Assembly (NCBI GenBank): GCA_910587945.1
Contig: CAJUNI010000003.1
Location: 25,856 to 89,855, forward strand
Source: an uncultured Parvibacter sp.
Lineage (GTDB): Bacteria > Actinomycetota > Coriobacteriia > Coriobacteriales > Eggerthellaceae
Direction: 5' to 3'
Length of the DNA stretch: 64,000 nt
A program made the translations under genes and the position numbers. The notes under the pieces were generated by a model. That model was not told the origin of the DNA, searched no databases, and saw nothing but the letters and a program-made list of their open reading frames with translations. Positions within the stretch are counted from its first letter, which is position 1; each line of letters starts with the position of its first letter. This document shows positions 51,514 to 59,907 of this stretch, piece by piece.

Positions 51514-52221
51514 ATGCAATTCCGCGGCGAATACGCGTTCCTCTCCAACTTCTATTCGTCCCCGATTCGTTTGGGCGAATACACCTTTCCCACTGCTGAG
51601 CACGCCTTCCAAGCCCAAAAAGACCCGTCTCAGGCCCATCTGTTCGCACTGCATGGTGAAGACAACGAGCTGCCCGCCTATTACTCGACTCCAAGCCAGG
51701 CCAAGAAGGCCGGCCACCGTCTGCGACTGCGCCCTGACTGGTACCGCGTGCGGGTTGCTATCATGACGGAAATCGTCTGGGCCAAATTCGAGCAGAACCC
51801 CGAGCTGCGCAAGTGCCTTACGGCCATCGAAGATAAAACCATCGCCGAGGACAACACCTGGGGCGACTGCTTCTGGGGTCGTGTCTACGGTAAAGGCCAA
51901 AACTGGCTCGGCACCATACTCATGACCCTGCGCAGCTTCTACCAGGAAGTCGACTCGGTGACCTTGCGTCCAGTGCTCAATGCCCTGCCCCAGAGCCGTA
52001 TGGGCACCTGTCACCAGCTACCGCTGCCTGAAAACCGACTTCGGACCCCATGTGAGTGCCATCGCCTGCGCACAGTGTCTGTGGGAAAGATCGTCCAAAC
52101 CGATCGCTTCACCGGCCTCATGAGGTTTGATGACGGCACCGCAGCCCTGGCACAACTGCACAACGATGAATGGGTGCCAAGCCCTGTGACATATTGTCCG
52201 TACTGTGGCGAAAAGCTGTGA
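51514..52221 (+). CDS. NADAR-family protein with C-terminal Cys motif
   Basis: This encodes 235 residues. The start is ATG 51514 after AGGAGGTCACCCC. Residues 1-150 match the NADAR/YbiA family: FRGEYAFLSNFYSS, FPTAEHAFQAQKD, RPDWYRVRVAIM, KFEQNPELR, EDNTWGDCFWGRVYGKGQNW and LGTILMTLR. NADAR enzymes cleave N-glycosidic bonds of ADP-ribose-type substrates and some reverse guanine ADP-ribosylation of DNA. The last 60 residues add a CPYCG pair and a CEC motif, which could form a zinc ribbon. Its position among ssb and HD genes suggests counter-defence. Confidence 0.85.
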   Translation: MQFRGEYAFLSNFYSSPIRLGEYTFPTAEHAFQAQKDPSQAHLFALHGEDNELPAYYSTPSQAKKAGHRLRLRPDWYRVRVAIMTEIVWAKFEQNPELRKCLTAIEDKTIAEDNTWGDCFWGRVYGKGQNWLGTILMTLRSFYQEVDSVTLRPVLNALPQSRMGTCHQLPLPENRLRTPCECHRLRTVSVGKIVQTDRFTGLMRFDDGTAALAQLHNDEWVPSPVTYCPYCGEKL

Positions 52222-52234
52222 GGGGAAGAACACT

Positions 52235-52537
52235 ATGTCTGACATAAAAAAGCTCGACCTCACTGATGAACGTCGCGAGATACTCACGCTGGCGCTCAGC
52301 GACGCTGCCAACGTTCATGACCAATGGACGCGAAAGATTCACGACCACACGCTGGCTCAGCTTGAAGAAACCACTGCCGACCGCATCATGCTGACCGCGG
52401 CCCAACAGTGCATTGTGGTCTCGGCTGTGGGTCAATACATGACTTTGTACGGTGATGCCAGTGGCGTCGCTCATAGTATCATCGACCAGCTGACCATGAC
52501 CCGCAAAGAGTATGCTGCAACAATGAACAGATTGTGA
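52235..52537 (+). CDS. Hypothetical helical protein
   Basis: This encodes 100 residues. The start is ATG 52235 (MSDIKKLDL) after GAGGGGAAGAAC. It is all-helical and soluble. It starts 13 bases after the NADAR gene and ends just before a strong terminator, so it is the last gene of that unit. Family not recognised. Confidence 0.7.
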   Translation: MSDIKKLDLTDERREILTLALSDAANVHDQWTRKIHDHTLAQLEETTADRIMLTAAQQCIVVSAVGQYMTLYGDASGVAHSIIDQLTMTRKEYAATMNRL

Positions 52538-52542
52538 TACAT

Positions 52543-52574
52543 AAAGAGTACCCCGTATATACGGGGTACTCTTT
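52543..52574. terminator. Bidirectional terminator
   Basis: A 15-bp perfect palindrome (AAAGAGTACCCCGTA TA TACGGGGTACTCTTT) has T on both strands. It separates the plus-strand accessory unit from the minus-strand surface gene. Confidence 0.85.
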
Positions 52575-52680
52575 TGATAGCTAACGCCGATCCACAATCA
52601 ACTCAAATCACTAATCAATGTTTGCAGCTGACCACATACACGTCCTAAATAACAATACAAACGAACGGAAGAATGATATA

Positions 52681-54588
52681 CTAGGAAGGCTGACACGTCC
52701 AATCAAATGAATCAGCTGTCCAAGCGTTCATACTCATATAATTTTGGGCTTTATCTGCTGTTCGTGCAACACTGCTGCCAGCCAAAATCCATGTGCCATT
52801 GTAATGCAAACACTGTTTTTGACCTAAACGACTTGACACATGAATGTGTTCGATAGCTGAGCAGGTATTGAGCTTCCAATCGATATACCCGGCCATACTC
52901 GTTGATGTTTCTTCAACCTCAAACGCTTGACACAGGATTTCACGTAAGCCAATACAGTTGTAGAACAGCCAAGATGTGTCCATCCCTATTGTACCCGTCC
53001 ATTCACTCGCATCCACTTGCATCAGTTTCTCGCACCCCTTAAATGCCTCTGACATTCGTTTAACACTGATATTATTGAGCGGATTGAGATTCAGCGAAGT
53101 TATCCCACTCCCACAGGCAAATTGGGACAAATTATCGATTTTCTTCATGTGAGCCAAAGAATTAAAGTCGAAGCTGCTCAAATGTTTGCAATCTTTCAGC
53201 ATCTGATAGCAATTAACACCTTGCGTAGCATTACCAAACTCGGAACCTATCAGAATCTCACTTAAAGGTGCATCGTAGAAGTCCCAATCATAAGTCATTT
53301 CACCATCTTCATACTTATGGGCTGCCCACGTTCCCCCTTCAGCCATATTTCGCATATCTATCAACTGTGGTGCTGAAACAGAACTAAGGTCGATCGTGAC
53401 AAGGCCAGTTTGTTTGAAAGCTGATGCTGCTGATGTCAATACCGGGGCCCTCAAACCAGTCATATCACATTGTTCCAACTTACCCTGGCACATGAAAGCA
53501 CCCTCCATGGTCTTCAAACTATCGAACGAAAGACCTGACAAATTCACACGTCGAACCGAAACAGGTGCGTCATTTGATGCATTACACATGTCCTTTATAG
53601 ATTCGCATCGACTAGCATCCATACCTGTGAAATCGATTTCTTCCAAATATGGAAGCCCACAAAACCAACGCTCCATAGTGATCGGTGACACGGGGTCTCG
53701 AAACCGAACTCGATGGACCTTCACAGACGGTGTATCATGAAAAACACCACCATTAACACCCCAATACAAATCGTTAGGCCCTACGCCACCTCGCTGACCC
53801 CACCATACGTCGACCACAGTATGACCCTCACACTGATCACCAGGAACAAGATAAGTGTGATCCCTAATGAACACCAGATCCCCAGAATCAAGCAAAACAG
53901 CACCACAACATTGTAGTGCATAACAGGTCCTATCGGAAAAATGCTCAAGATCACTCGGAGCACAAGAACTAATATCCGCTGTGGTTCCATATTGGACATA
54001 AACCAAAGCGGGTGTATTTTCAAAGATACTTGATGCCGCATTAACTTCAGAGACTTTCATGCCAGTCAAATCGATACGTTCTACCCGTTGCATGTCAGCA
54101 AAATACTTAGCAGTAGAAGCCGGAACAAAACTTGTTTCACACTGTACATCACGAATACTGTTTGTATCAACATTTGTAGCCACAAGCGGAGTACGAACCG
54201 AAGTATCAGATGCGACGATAACTTCAACATGTTCAATTACACTTCTTACAGTGTCTCCTCGCCATTCATCCCCAACCATAGGGCATTCCGATGTGAAATA
54301 CAAGGTAGTTCCAGACACCACAGCATGAGCTTCCTGTGCTTCCCCATCAGTAATACCGTTCTGCAGCTTGTAGGCATTCCACGCCTTGGCCACGTCTCCC
54401 TCAAACGCTTCTGCATCCTGGATACCGTAACCGATGACCTTCACAAGCTGCTCACCCACGTCCAACCCTTGGGCCGAATCCTTCAGATTAACGAAGGTCA
54501 CAGTATCAAAGACGCTACCCGTCTGCCCGCCATGATTGACCACCTCAGTCCAGCCATAGCGGAAGACCTTCTCGTCTCCATCCTCAAA
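52681..54588 (-). pseudogene. BspA-like leucine-rich part of a surface gene, beyond a premature stop
   Basis: The frame is open for more than 600 codons with coding-like composition but lower GC than its neighbours. It continues exactly in frame from the upstream segment (54589-55035) across a single TAA at 54589-54591. It starts with a TasA/camelysin-like continuation (DEKVFRYGWTEVV), then repeat units such as VERIDLTGMKVSEV, LEEIDFTGMDASRC, SVRRVNLSGLSFDSL and LEQCDMTGLRAPVL, which are BspA-type repeats. No sorting signal ends it. A GTG near 54543 has no ribosome site, so without readthrough this part is silent. Confidence 0.7.
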
Positions 54589-55035
54589 TTATTGCAGCAG
54601 TTTCCAACCCTCGTTTACCTCAAAGCTGAACAATGGGAGTCTCTCAGCCGTCTCTTTACCTTCGACAAGCACCTCAGCAATCGGCACGCGGATCTCCGTG
54701 AACAGATAGCCGTTCAGAACATCAGACTTATTCACAACTGCAGGGTCTTTGGGAATCACGGCCCCCGGTACGACGTTTTCAACGATGCCGCTCTCAGGGA
54801 AGTTAGGTTCCACGACCTCGATCTCAAGATTCTCAGCGATAGAGGTCTTGTTCTCCTTAACCTCACGGCCCGTAAACCATGCATAGGTACCCATGGCGCC
54901 ACCCATGGCGAGCATAGCCGCAAGCGCCACGCCACCCTTAACGAACGTGCGGCGATTCATGCCATTCTCGCGCTCGATCTTCACGAGCGCATCGTCGATG
55001 AGATACGACGGTCCTTCATTATTTGGTTTAACCAT
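54589..55035 (-). CDS. Tat-signal, TasA/camelysin-like N-terminal half of the broken BspA gene
   Basis: This encodes 148 residues. The start is ATG 55035 (MVKPNNEG) after GAGAGAGGGAAAATC. A twin-arginine-type signal MNRRTFVKGGVALAAMLAMG lies at about residues 26-45. The following SIAENLEIEVVEPNF and VVPGAVIPKDPAVVN are typical of camelysin/TasA-type proteins. The protein stops at a TAA after GWKLLQ, where homologous sequence clearly continues in the same frame. A truncated secreted domain may still be made. Confidence 0.7.
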   Translation of the reverse strand: MVKPNNEGPSYLIDDALVKIERENGMNRRTFVKGGVALAAMLAMGGAMGTYAWFTGREVKENKTSIAENLEIEVVEPNFPESGIVENVVPGAVIPKDPAVVNKSDVLNGYLFTEIRVPIAEVLVEGKETAERLPLFSFEVNEGWKLLQ

Positions 55036-55210
55036 TTGATTTTCCCTCTCTCGAAGAATAAATACGCTCCCCAGCGCACTCACCATTATCGATTAACAAC
55101 AGTGCTGATGACAAGACCCCAAAACAGAAAACCTGACCTGGAAGCCCAAAGCTGGCCCTACGGCCCAGCTGGACGCACCCATGTTTGGCTCACAAATGAA
55201 AGGATACACC

Positions 55211-55657
55211 ATGTCCACCCATGCCATTATCGCCTCTGATGCCACCAACCGCCTCGGTCGCTACCTGCACAGCGACGGGTATCCGTCCCACACGGGCATC
55301 CAGCTCATCCGCATCATCCAGCGCGACGGCGCGCAGAAAGCCGCTGAGACCCTGTGCGTTGACCACTATGGTTGGTCGTTCATCGACACCCTCTACACGA
55401 TGAATCGATTTAACGAAGGTCAAGACAGCGGCTACTACGACGAGCGCTTCGGCCTTCTGCCCGGTTACGGTATCTTCTGCACGGAACAAGATGACGTGAC
55501 CGCTGATGACTTCGATGATCCGAAGTCCACTGAAGAATTCGGCTACATCATCAACAACGACGGCACCATCGAGGTGTACGAACGTGGCAAACACATCGCG
55601 ACTGTCAACGCGCTTGCCGATGATGCAGAGAAGCAGATGCTGAAGTTGGGCTTCTAA
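55211..55657 (+). CDS. Hypothetical protein resembling actinophage genes
   Basis: This encodes 148 residues. The start is ATG 55211 (MSTHAIIAS) after GAAAGGATACACC. The pattern GRYLHSDGYPSHTGIQLIRIIQRDG and then DHYGWSFID resembles small conserved proteins of actinobacterial phages and plasmids, from memory; a search would confirm. It is acidic and soluble. Function unknown. Confidence 0.7.
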   Translation: MSTHAIIASDATNRLGRYLHSDGYPSHTGIQLIRIIQRDGAQKAAETLCVDHYGWSFIDTLYTMNRFNEGQDSGYYDERFGLLPGYGIFCTEQDDVTADDFDDPKSTEEFGYIINNDGTIEVYERGKHIATVNALADDAEKQMLKLGF

Positions 55658-55670
55658 TCTGGAAAAACGC

Positions 55671-55723
55671 GGTATCCACCTCACCGGAAATCACGTTTGC
55701 AACACTCGCTTCATGTTGGGAGG
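55671..55723 (+). repeat. Duplicated 53-bp leader, copy 1
   Basis: This 53-base stretch, ending in GTTGGGAGG (the ribosome site of the gene at 55734), is about 85% identical to 56296-56348, which precedes the gene at 56357. Confidence 0.75.
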
Positions 55724-55733
55724 CTGATACGCG

Positions 55734-56231
55734 ATGCAATCCGCAATTTTGCACCAATTCCATAAAACCTACCATGAAGACTTTGCCATGGACGCCCTAC
55801 CAACTGAAGAACTGCACACTGATAACATGAGAGTGTTATGCGCATACATAGGAAAGAATCCAGAATGTCAAATGTATGGGAAAATCATTGGTCTCATGAC
55901 ATACAAGAATGCTATCTACAAATTCCATTTTCATGTCCACAGGCCCCATCAAAAGCACGCATCACTGTCCAATCGAATGGAAAGCATCTGCAAAGTGACT
56001 TCCGAGACCGTTTGCGGCGAAGAATTTATCGCATACGAAAACACCAACATGGGCAACATGGCATTCTGGCTCCACACCCCACTGGATTACCTGAAAACTA
56101 AAGATGCCGACTCCTACGAACTTCGCAAGCTCATGCTGAACATCACAGCATACAGCCGCAAACAGGACTTTTGTAAACATTTCAGAAAAACAGATAGCGA
56201 AGCCTTAAAAGTAAACAGCCTGTTCCAGTGA
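55734..56231 (+). CDS. Hypothetical protein
   Basis: This encodes 165 residues. The start is ATG 55734 after GGGAGGCTGATACGCG. It is basic, with many His, Met and Tyr, and lower GC than the surrounding genes, suggesting recent acquisition. No signal, membrane helix or recognised motif. Its leader is duplicated before the next gene. Confidence 0.65.
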   Translation: MQSAILHQFHKTYHEDFAMDALPTEELHTDNMRVLCAYIGKNPECQMYGKIIGLMTYKNAIYKFHFHVHRPHQKHASLSNRMESICKVTSETVCGEEFIAYENTNMGNMAFWLHTPLDYLKTKDADSYELRKLMLNITAYSRKQDFCKHFRKTDSEALKVNSLFQ

Positions 56232-56295
56232 CTCATCACCCAGCGCCGATAGCCAAGGCTCAAGCTAAAGCTGGGGGACTAAACCCGAAAGGTGA

Positions 56296-56348
56296 GGTGT
56301 CCACCTCACCAGAACTCACGTTTGCAAGATTCGTTCCATGTTGGAAGG
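56296..56348 (+). repeat. Duplicated 53-bp leader, copy 2
   Basis: This is the second copy of the leader described at 55671-55723, ending GTTGGAAGG as the ribosome site of the gene at 56357. Confidence 0.75.
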
Positions 56349-56356
56349 AGCAGTCA

Positions 56357-56542
56357 ATGGCTATCGAATTTTGTGGCAAAACTCCGTACCAGTGGCTGCT
56401 CCAAAATTCCTTCTCGAAGGGAATGCTGAAGCACAACATCGACCTGCTCGCGGCAGAGGGCATCATCGACGAAGGTGACGCCTACGACTACTTCCGCGAC
56501 ATGGCTCCGCTCATGATCGACAACATCGACTACGGCTGTTAA
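56357..56542 (+). CDS. Small hypothetical protein
   Basis: This encodes 61 residues (MAIEFCGKTPYQWLLQ). The start is ATG 56357 after GGAAGGAGCAG. It is helical, with an acidic second half (DEGDAYDYFRDM). It ends 15 bases before the tRNA gene. Function unknown. Confidence 0.65.
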   Translation: MAIEFCGKTPYQWLLQNSFSKGMLKHNIDLLAAEGIIDEGDAYDYFRDMAPLMIDNIDYGC

Positions 56543-56557
56543 TCACCCAAACCTTAT

Positions 56558-56633
<76 letters not shown>

Positions 56634-56641
56634 AAACCCCG

Positions 56642-56673
56642 CAGCCCCCTTTTCAGGGGGCTGTTTTTTTTTT
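56642..56673 (+). terminator. Terminator after tRNA-Asn
   Basis: CAGCCCCCT and AGGGGGCTG have a TTTC loop, followed by ten T. Confidence 0.9.
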
Positions 56674-56702
56674 TCAACCTTACTGCTACCAACAATCGTG
56701 GC

Positions 56703-57050
56703 TCAGCACTTCGCCGCAACTGGCACACACCACCTCGATGCCACTTCCTGGTACACCGTTCGTATCTCACCGTCATGCTCATGGATTTTTTCCGCCGCGG
56801 GCTCAAAAACGACCGTCTCAGACGCCTTCTCAGGCTCTGAAATTTCTGATTCGACCCCCAGTCCCACTTTTTGGCTATCGTTGCTCACAAGGCCCTCAGA
56901 GGGCCTCACAAACGATCTCGCCTGTTTTGGCGCCTCTAGCGCCCCAAAATGAATATCCGAGCGAGCCTTTTCACCGTTCGACTGCGAAAAATCCGCCAGG
57001 GACGAAACCTTATCTTCATTTTTGACAACCCTCCCCTTGCGCTTGAAACC
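56703..57050 (-). pseudogene. Coding-like reading frame without a start
   Basis: The minus-strand frame is open from after a TGA at 57051-57053 to TGA 56703-56705, 115 codons. The composition is acidic and protein-like (ALEAPKQARSFVRPSEGL, SEISEPEKASETVVFEP). It has no ATG; the only GTG in a plausible position is 56909, without a ribosome site. It is probably the tail of a degraded gene. It is the only content I can see in the 600-base stretch between the tRNA terminator and 57234. Confidence 0.35.
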
Positions 57051-57233
57051 TCATAAGCCGACATATTGCTTTGAACCGTCTCTCATGCGCCCATTGTACG
57101 ACAGACTTAACGAAACTTATCAATCAACGGAAGTGAAATCACGAAGGGTCGCCTTCGCGACCCGAATGGCTCTCCTAGCAATAGCAGGGTACCTACCTGC
57201 GACCACGAACAAAACGAAAGGGTGTGGTGCGAC

Positions 57234-57374
57234 ATGGAGAATCTGGTGTACTTGGGTCAGGGTGCTTACCTCAACAGTGAGGAAGGCGCCATCTATCTGG
57301 CAGACAGCGACGGCCACTTGAGCTATCTCTGCACTGAAGAGGCTTTCGTGGCCATGGCTGCGCTCCAGCTGTGA
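57234..57374 (+). CDS. Small acidic hypothetical protein
   Basis: This encodes 46 residues (MENLVYLGQGAYLNSEEG). The start is ATG 57234, with GAAAGGG about 12 bases upstream. A terminator follows 10 bases after the stop. Regular codon use and the flanking signals support a real small gene. Function unknown. Confidence 0.5.
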   Translation: MENLVYLGQGAYLNSEEGAIYLADSDGHLSYLCTEEAFVAMAALQL

Positions 57375-57384
57375 CACACACCAA

Positions 57385-57418
57385 CCCCTTGGCCAAACCG
57401 GTCAAGGGGTCTTTTTTT
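57385..57418 (+). terminator. Terminator after the 46-residue gene
   Basis: CCCCTTGGCC pairs with GGTCAAGGGG (one G-T pair), followed by TCTTTTTTT. Confidence 0.85.
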
Positions 57419-57431
57419 CCAAGCCGCAGCG

Positions 57432-57440
57432 TGGTATAAT
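57432..57440 (+). promoter_or_regulatory. Extended -10 promoter (TGG-TATAAT)
   Basis: A consensus TATAAT preceded by TG stands alone just after a terminator and before no gene. Its transcript would run to the terminator at 57536-57578. Confidence 0.65.
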
Positions 57441-57446
57441 GCTGCC

Positions 57447-57578
57447 CGCAATGGGTTGCGTGTTACGACTTCACCATTGAGGTCGGCTACGCCGACCACC
57501 GTCATTAGCACGCGCGCATTGTTTTTCCTTTCTAGGAACCCCGTGCCAACCGGAAGCCATGCACGGGGTTCTTTTTTT
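57447..57578 (+). ncRNA. Candidate structured small RNA of about 130 nt
   Basis: The region is bounded by a consensus extended -10 and a strong terminator (GAACCCCGTGC with GCACGGGGTTC, then seven T). Inside are hairpins CGCAA/TTGCG (57448-57460) and GGTCGGC/GCCGACC (57481-57497). No reading frame longer than about 13 codons begins in it. This is the pattern of an independent small RNA, for example a plasmid antisense or regulatory RNA. The family is unknown. Confidence 0.5.
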
Positions 57579-57683
57579 GTTTCAAAACACAGGTTTTAAG
57601 TGCTCGTTATTTATACGAATCGTCCATCCGTATAATTTACGGCTGCTGCAGCCCCATCTTGTCGATACTTTTAGCCCAAAAGT

Positions 57684-57714
57684 AAAAAGAAGGGCCGACA
57701 TCCGCCGACCCTTC
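57684..57714 (-). terminator. Terminator of the partition operon
   Basis: GAAGGGCCGAC pairs with GCCGACCCTTC (G-T pairs allowed); the minus strand then reads TTTTT. It lies 22 bases after the stop at 57736. Confidence 0.8.
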
Positions 57715-57735
57715 TTCAGTCCTACACTGTGCGAC

Positions 57736-59046
57736 TTACTCACTCAGATCCATATACCATTCCATGTTACGAACCAAATCGTTGTACATCTCGGTGTGAA
57801 ACGGCATACGTGCCATAAGCTCGCGATCCAGACGCATAACCTCATCCACGCAATTGCCCGTGAACCCATGATCCATCAGCCAATACAAGCGCAAGCTGTT
57901 CCACTCGGTCAAACTCGACACGGCATCCCAATTCACAGGACCCGTGAACAGATCCAGGTACTTCCAAATCGGGATGACGCAGAACGGACGCTCGTGAACC
58001 ACTTCCCCGTTGCGCGACTCCACCGCTGTGAGCATATCAGACGTATAGCCATCCGGCGTGACCCACGGGAAGGCCACATCCACCGAAGACGCCCCGTCTT
58101 CCCACTCCATACAGATAGACCAAGCAATCTTACGACGCAGCTCATCAATCACTGCAGGCGAGGTAATGTTGCCTGAACCATTGTAGTAAACGCATTCCAG
58201 GTTGTTAGCCACAGCGCAGATCATGGCGTCGGCCGTGTTGGTGATGCGACTGTAAGCCTCCTCGCGCTCCATGCCGTCCAGCGCGTTCAAATCCACCGTG
58301 GCCATCAGAGCGCACCCGTCAAGGTGTACCACCTCGAAATCCAACGTGGCATCGCTTTTGGGTGCCCTATTCTGGTAGTTCGTAACAAACTTGACGATAT
58401 TGTCCATCATCTGCGTGAACTCATCCTCGAACGACGACTGATCAACATCAGGCATCTCCACCACGTTGTCATCGTCGTCATAGGTGCTAATGCAGATGAC
58501 GCCACTGCAACCAGCACGAACGGCCGCGGCCATCGCATCCTCTTTCGACACATCGACACCGATGAACAGGCTGCACTCCCAATCATTCTGTTTGAGATAC
58601 CAGTTACGCACCGCGGCAATAAACTCAGCGTCCAACTTGGCATCGCCCATGACCGTCTTACCATAGTGGTCCTGAATGACGTTGCGCACCATATTGGGCA
58701 TGCTCTCGACAATGGCATCCAGTTCCTCTTCAGTGAACCCACCGGCAAACGGGATGACCATGCCGATCCTACCGCTCTCGCTGGTATCCACCATGCATTC
58801 CATCTTGATTTCGCAATCCTGCTCTTCATCATCCTCATCAATGAGAATGCACAGTGCCGACTGCATGATGTCCATCAAATCAGACCACGCATCCGTGTCC
58901 ATCGACTCGACGATCTCTGCCGCCAGCGACACCATGGTGGCGAACTCACGCTCGCTGGGAGCCATGCAGGCCAGCTCCACGGGCAGTGAATACACAACCG
59001 TCTGCTTGGCACCGATAGCGTCAGGGCACTTGTCCATATCGTTCAT
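57736..59046 (-). CDS. Large acidic hypothetical protein, last gene of the partition operon
   Basis: This encodes 436 residues. The start is ATG 59046 (MNDMDKCPD) after AAAGGAACC. It is strongly acidic, soluble, rich in Met, Cys and Asp, and appears to contain two or three alpha/beta domains. No signal or membrane segment and no recognised motif. It is the sixth gene after the two RHH genes and parM. A hairpin lies between it and the preceding gene. Confidence 0.7.
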   Translation of the reverse strand: MNDMDKCPDAIGAKQTVVYSLPVELACMAPSEREFATMVSLAAEIVESMDTDAWSDLMDIMQSALCILIDEDDEEQDCEIKMECMVDTSESGRIGMVIPFAGGFTEEELDAIVESMPNMVRNVIQDHYGKTVMGDAKLDAEFIAAVRNWYLKQNDWECSLFIGVDVSKEDAMAAAVRAGCSGVICISTYDDDDNVVEMPDVDQSSFEDEFTQMMDNIVKFVTNYQNRAPKSDATLDFEVVHLDGCALMATVDLNALDGMEREEAYSRITNTADAMICAVANNLECVYYNGSGNITSPAVIDELRRKIAWSICMEWEDGASSVDVAFPWVTPDGYTSDMLTAVESRNGEVVHERPFCVIPIWKYLDLFTGPVNWDAVSSLTEWNSLRLYWLMDHGFTGNCVDEVMRLDRELMARMPFHTEMYNDLVRNMEWYMDLSE

Positions 59047-59083
59047 TGCACAGGTTCCTTTCCACAGGTTTTGAACAGAAGGC

Positions 59084-59108
59084 GGGTCGTGGCATCCAAC
59101 CACGACCC
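59084..59108 (-). repeat. Intergenic hairpin in the partition operon
   Basis: GGGTCGTGG and CCACGACCC have a 7-base loop and no T-run. It could be an mRNA processing or attenuation hairpin that lowers expression of the last gene. Confidence 0.5.
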
Positions 59109-59121
59109 ACCGTAAAACACA

Positions 59122-59367
59122 CTACTCGAAACAGACCTCATCGAAGTCAAGCACGGCACTTGCGCGCTTGAGGTCTTTGGGATGGAAGTCCTCCCGGCCC
59201 AACATTTCGACTGCAGCATCCACTCCCATAATAGCGCAACGCAGATGTTTTGCCGACCGACGGCGACCGTTCACCTCGCGAGCCACACCAAACAGGTCAG
59301 CTGCACGCCCCAGTTGAGCCCCCGTCAGCTTCTGCAGATTAGTCCGTGCTCGATCCACTGCTGCCAT
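59122..59367 (-). CDS. Small basic hypothetical protein
   Basis: This encodes 81 residues (MAAVDRARTNLQKL). The start is ATG 59367 after AAGGGGCATTAA, touching the stop of the preceding gene. It is helical and basic in the middle (REVNGRRRSAKHLR). It is co-translated in the partition operon. Function unknown. Confidence 0.7.
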   Translation of the reverse strand: MAAVDRARTNLQKLTGAQLGRAADLFGVAREVNGRRRSAKHLRCAIMGVDAAVEMLGREDFHPKDLKRASAVLDFDEVCFE

Positions 59368-59907
59368 TTAATGCCCCTTCCCTACGGGCGCCACATGCAG
59401 CGCCCCGTCAACCGACCAGATACCCGTGACCATGCCATCCTCAGACACCGACACCTTCACACGCTGCCACTCCAGCTCCTTGTGGACGAAGAATCCAGCA
59501 TCCATATCCGCCCCAACCAGATCGCACAAACGACCTACGGATTCAAACGGCAGAAACACCTTGACCCCCAACCCGAGCTCAGGGCACTCAGCCACGTCCA
59601 GCGTGACTGCAAAAGACAGCGACTCAAAGTGTCCGATGTAGTACAGACCCACACAGTCCGTGATGACGGCATCGAAGGTCTTACCCTCAAAGTTCCCAGC
59701 CACAGGGCGCAGACGCTTTGCGCACACACGCCCGTGGATGATAGGGGCCGCAGGTTCGTTGAAGATAACGAACCCTGATTCGCTCACCCCGTTAATGGTC
59801 ACAGGCCCGATCTCTGTGCCATCAGCCCGGGTCAAACGATAGAGCTGCTCGTCATCGAGATAACGCGAAGCCGTGTCTGTGAACAGGCACCCTGGGATCC
59901 TAGCCAT
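59368..59907 (-). CDS. Hypothetical beta-rich protein of the partition operon
   Basis: This encodes 179 residues. I choose ATG 59907 (MARIPGCLF), overlapping the end of parM by eight bases, with GAGG upstream. It is soluble with many beta-type segments (YRLTRADGTEIGPVTING, KTFDAVITDCVGLYYIGHF). No motif recognised. Tight overlap with parM suggests a coordinated function. Confidence 0.7.
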   Translation of the reverse strand: MARIPGCLFTDTASRYLDDEQLYRLTRADGTEIGPVTINGVSESGFVIFNEPAAPIIHGRVCAKRLRPVAGNFEGKTFDAVITDCVGLYYIGHFESLSFAVTLDVAECPELGLGVKVFLPFESVGRLCDLVGADMDAGFFVHKELEWQRVKVSVSEDGMVTGIWSVDGALHVAPVGKGH

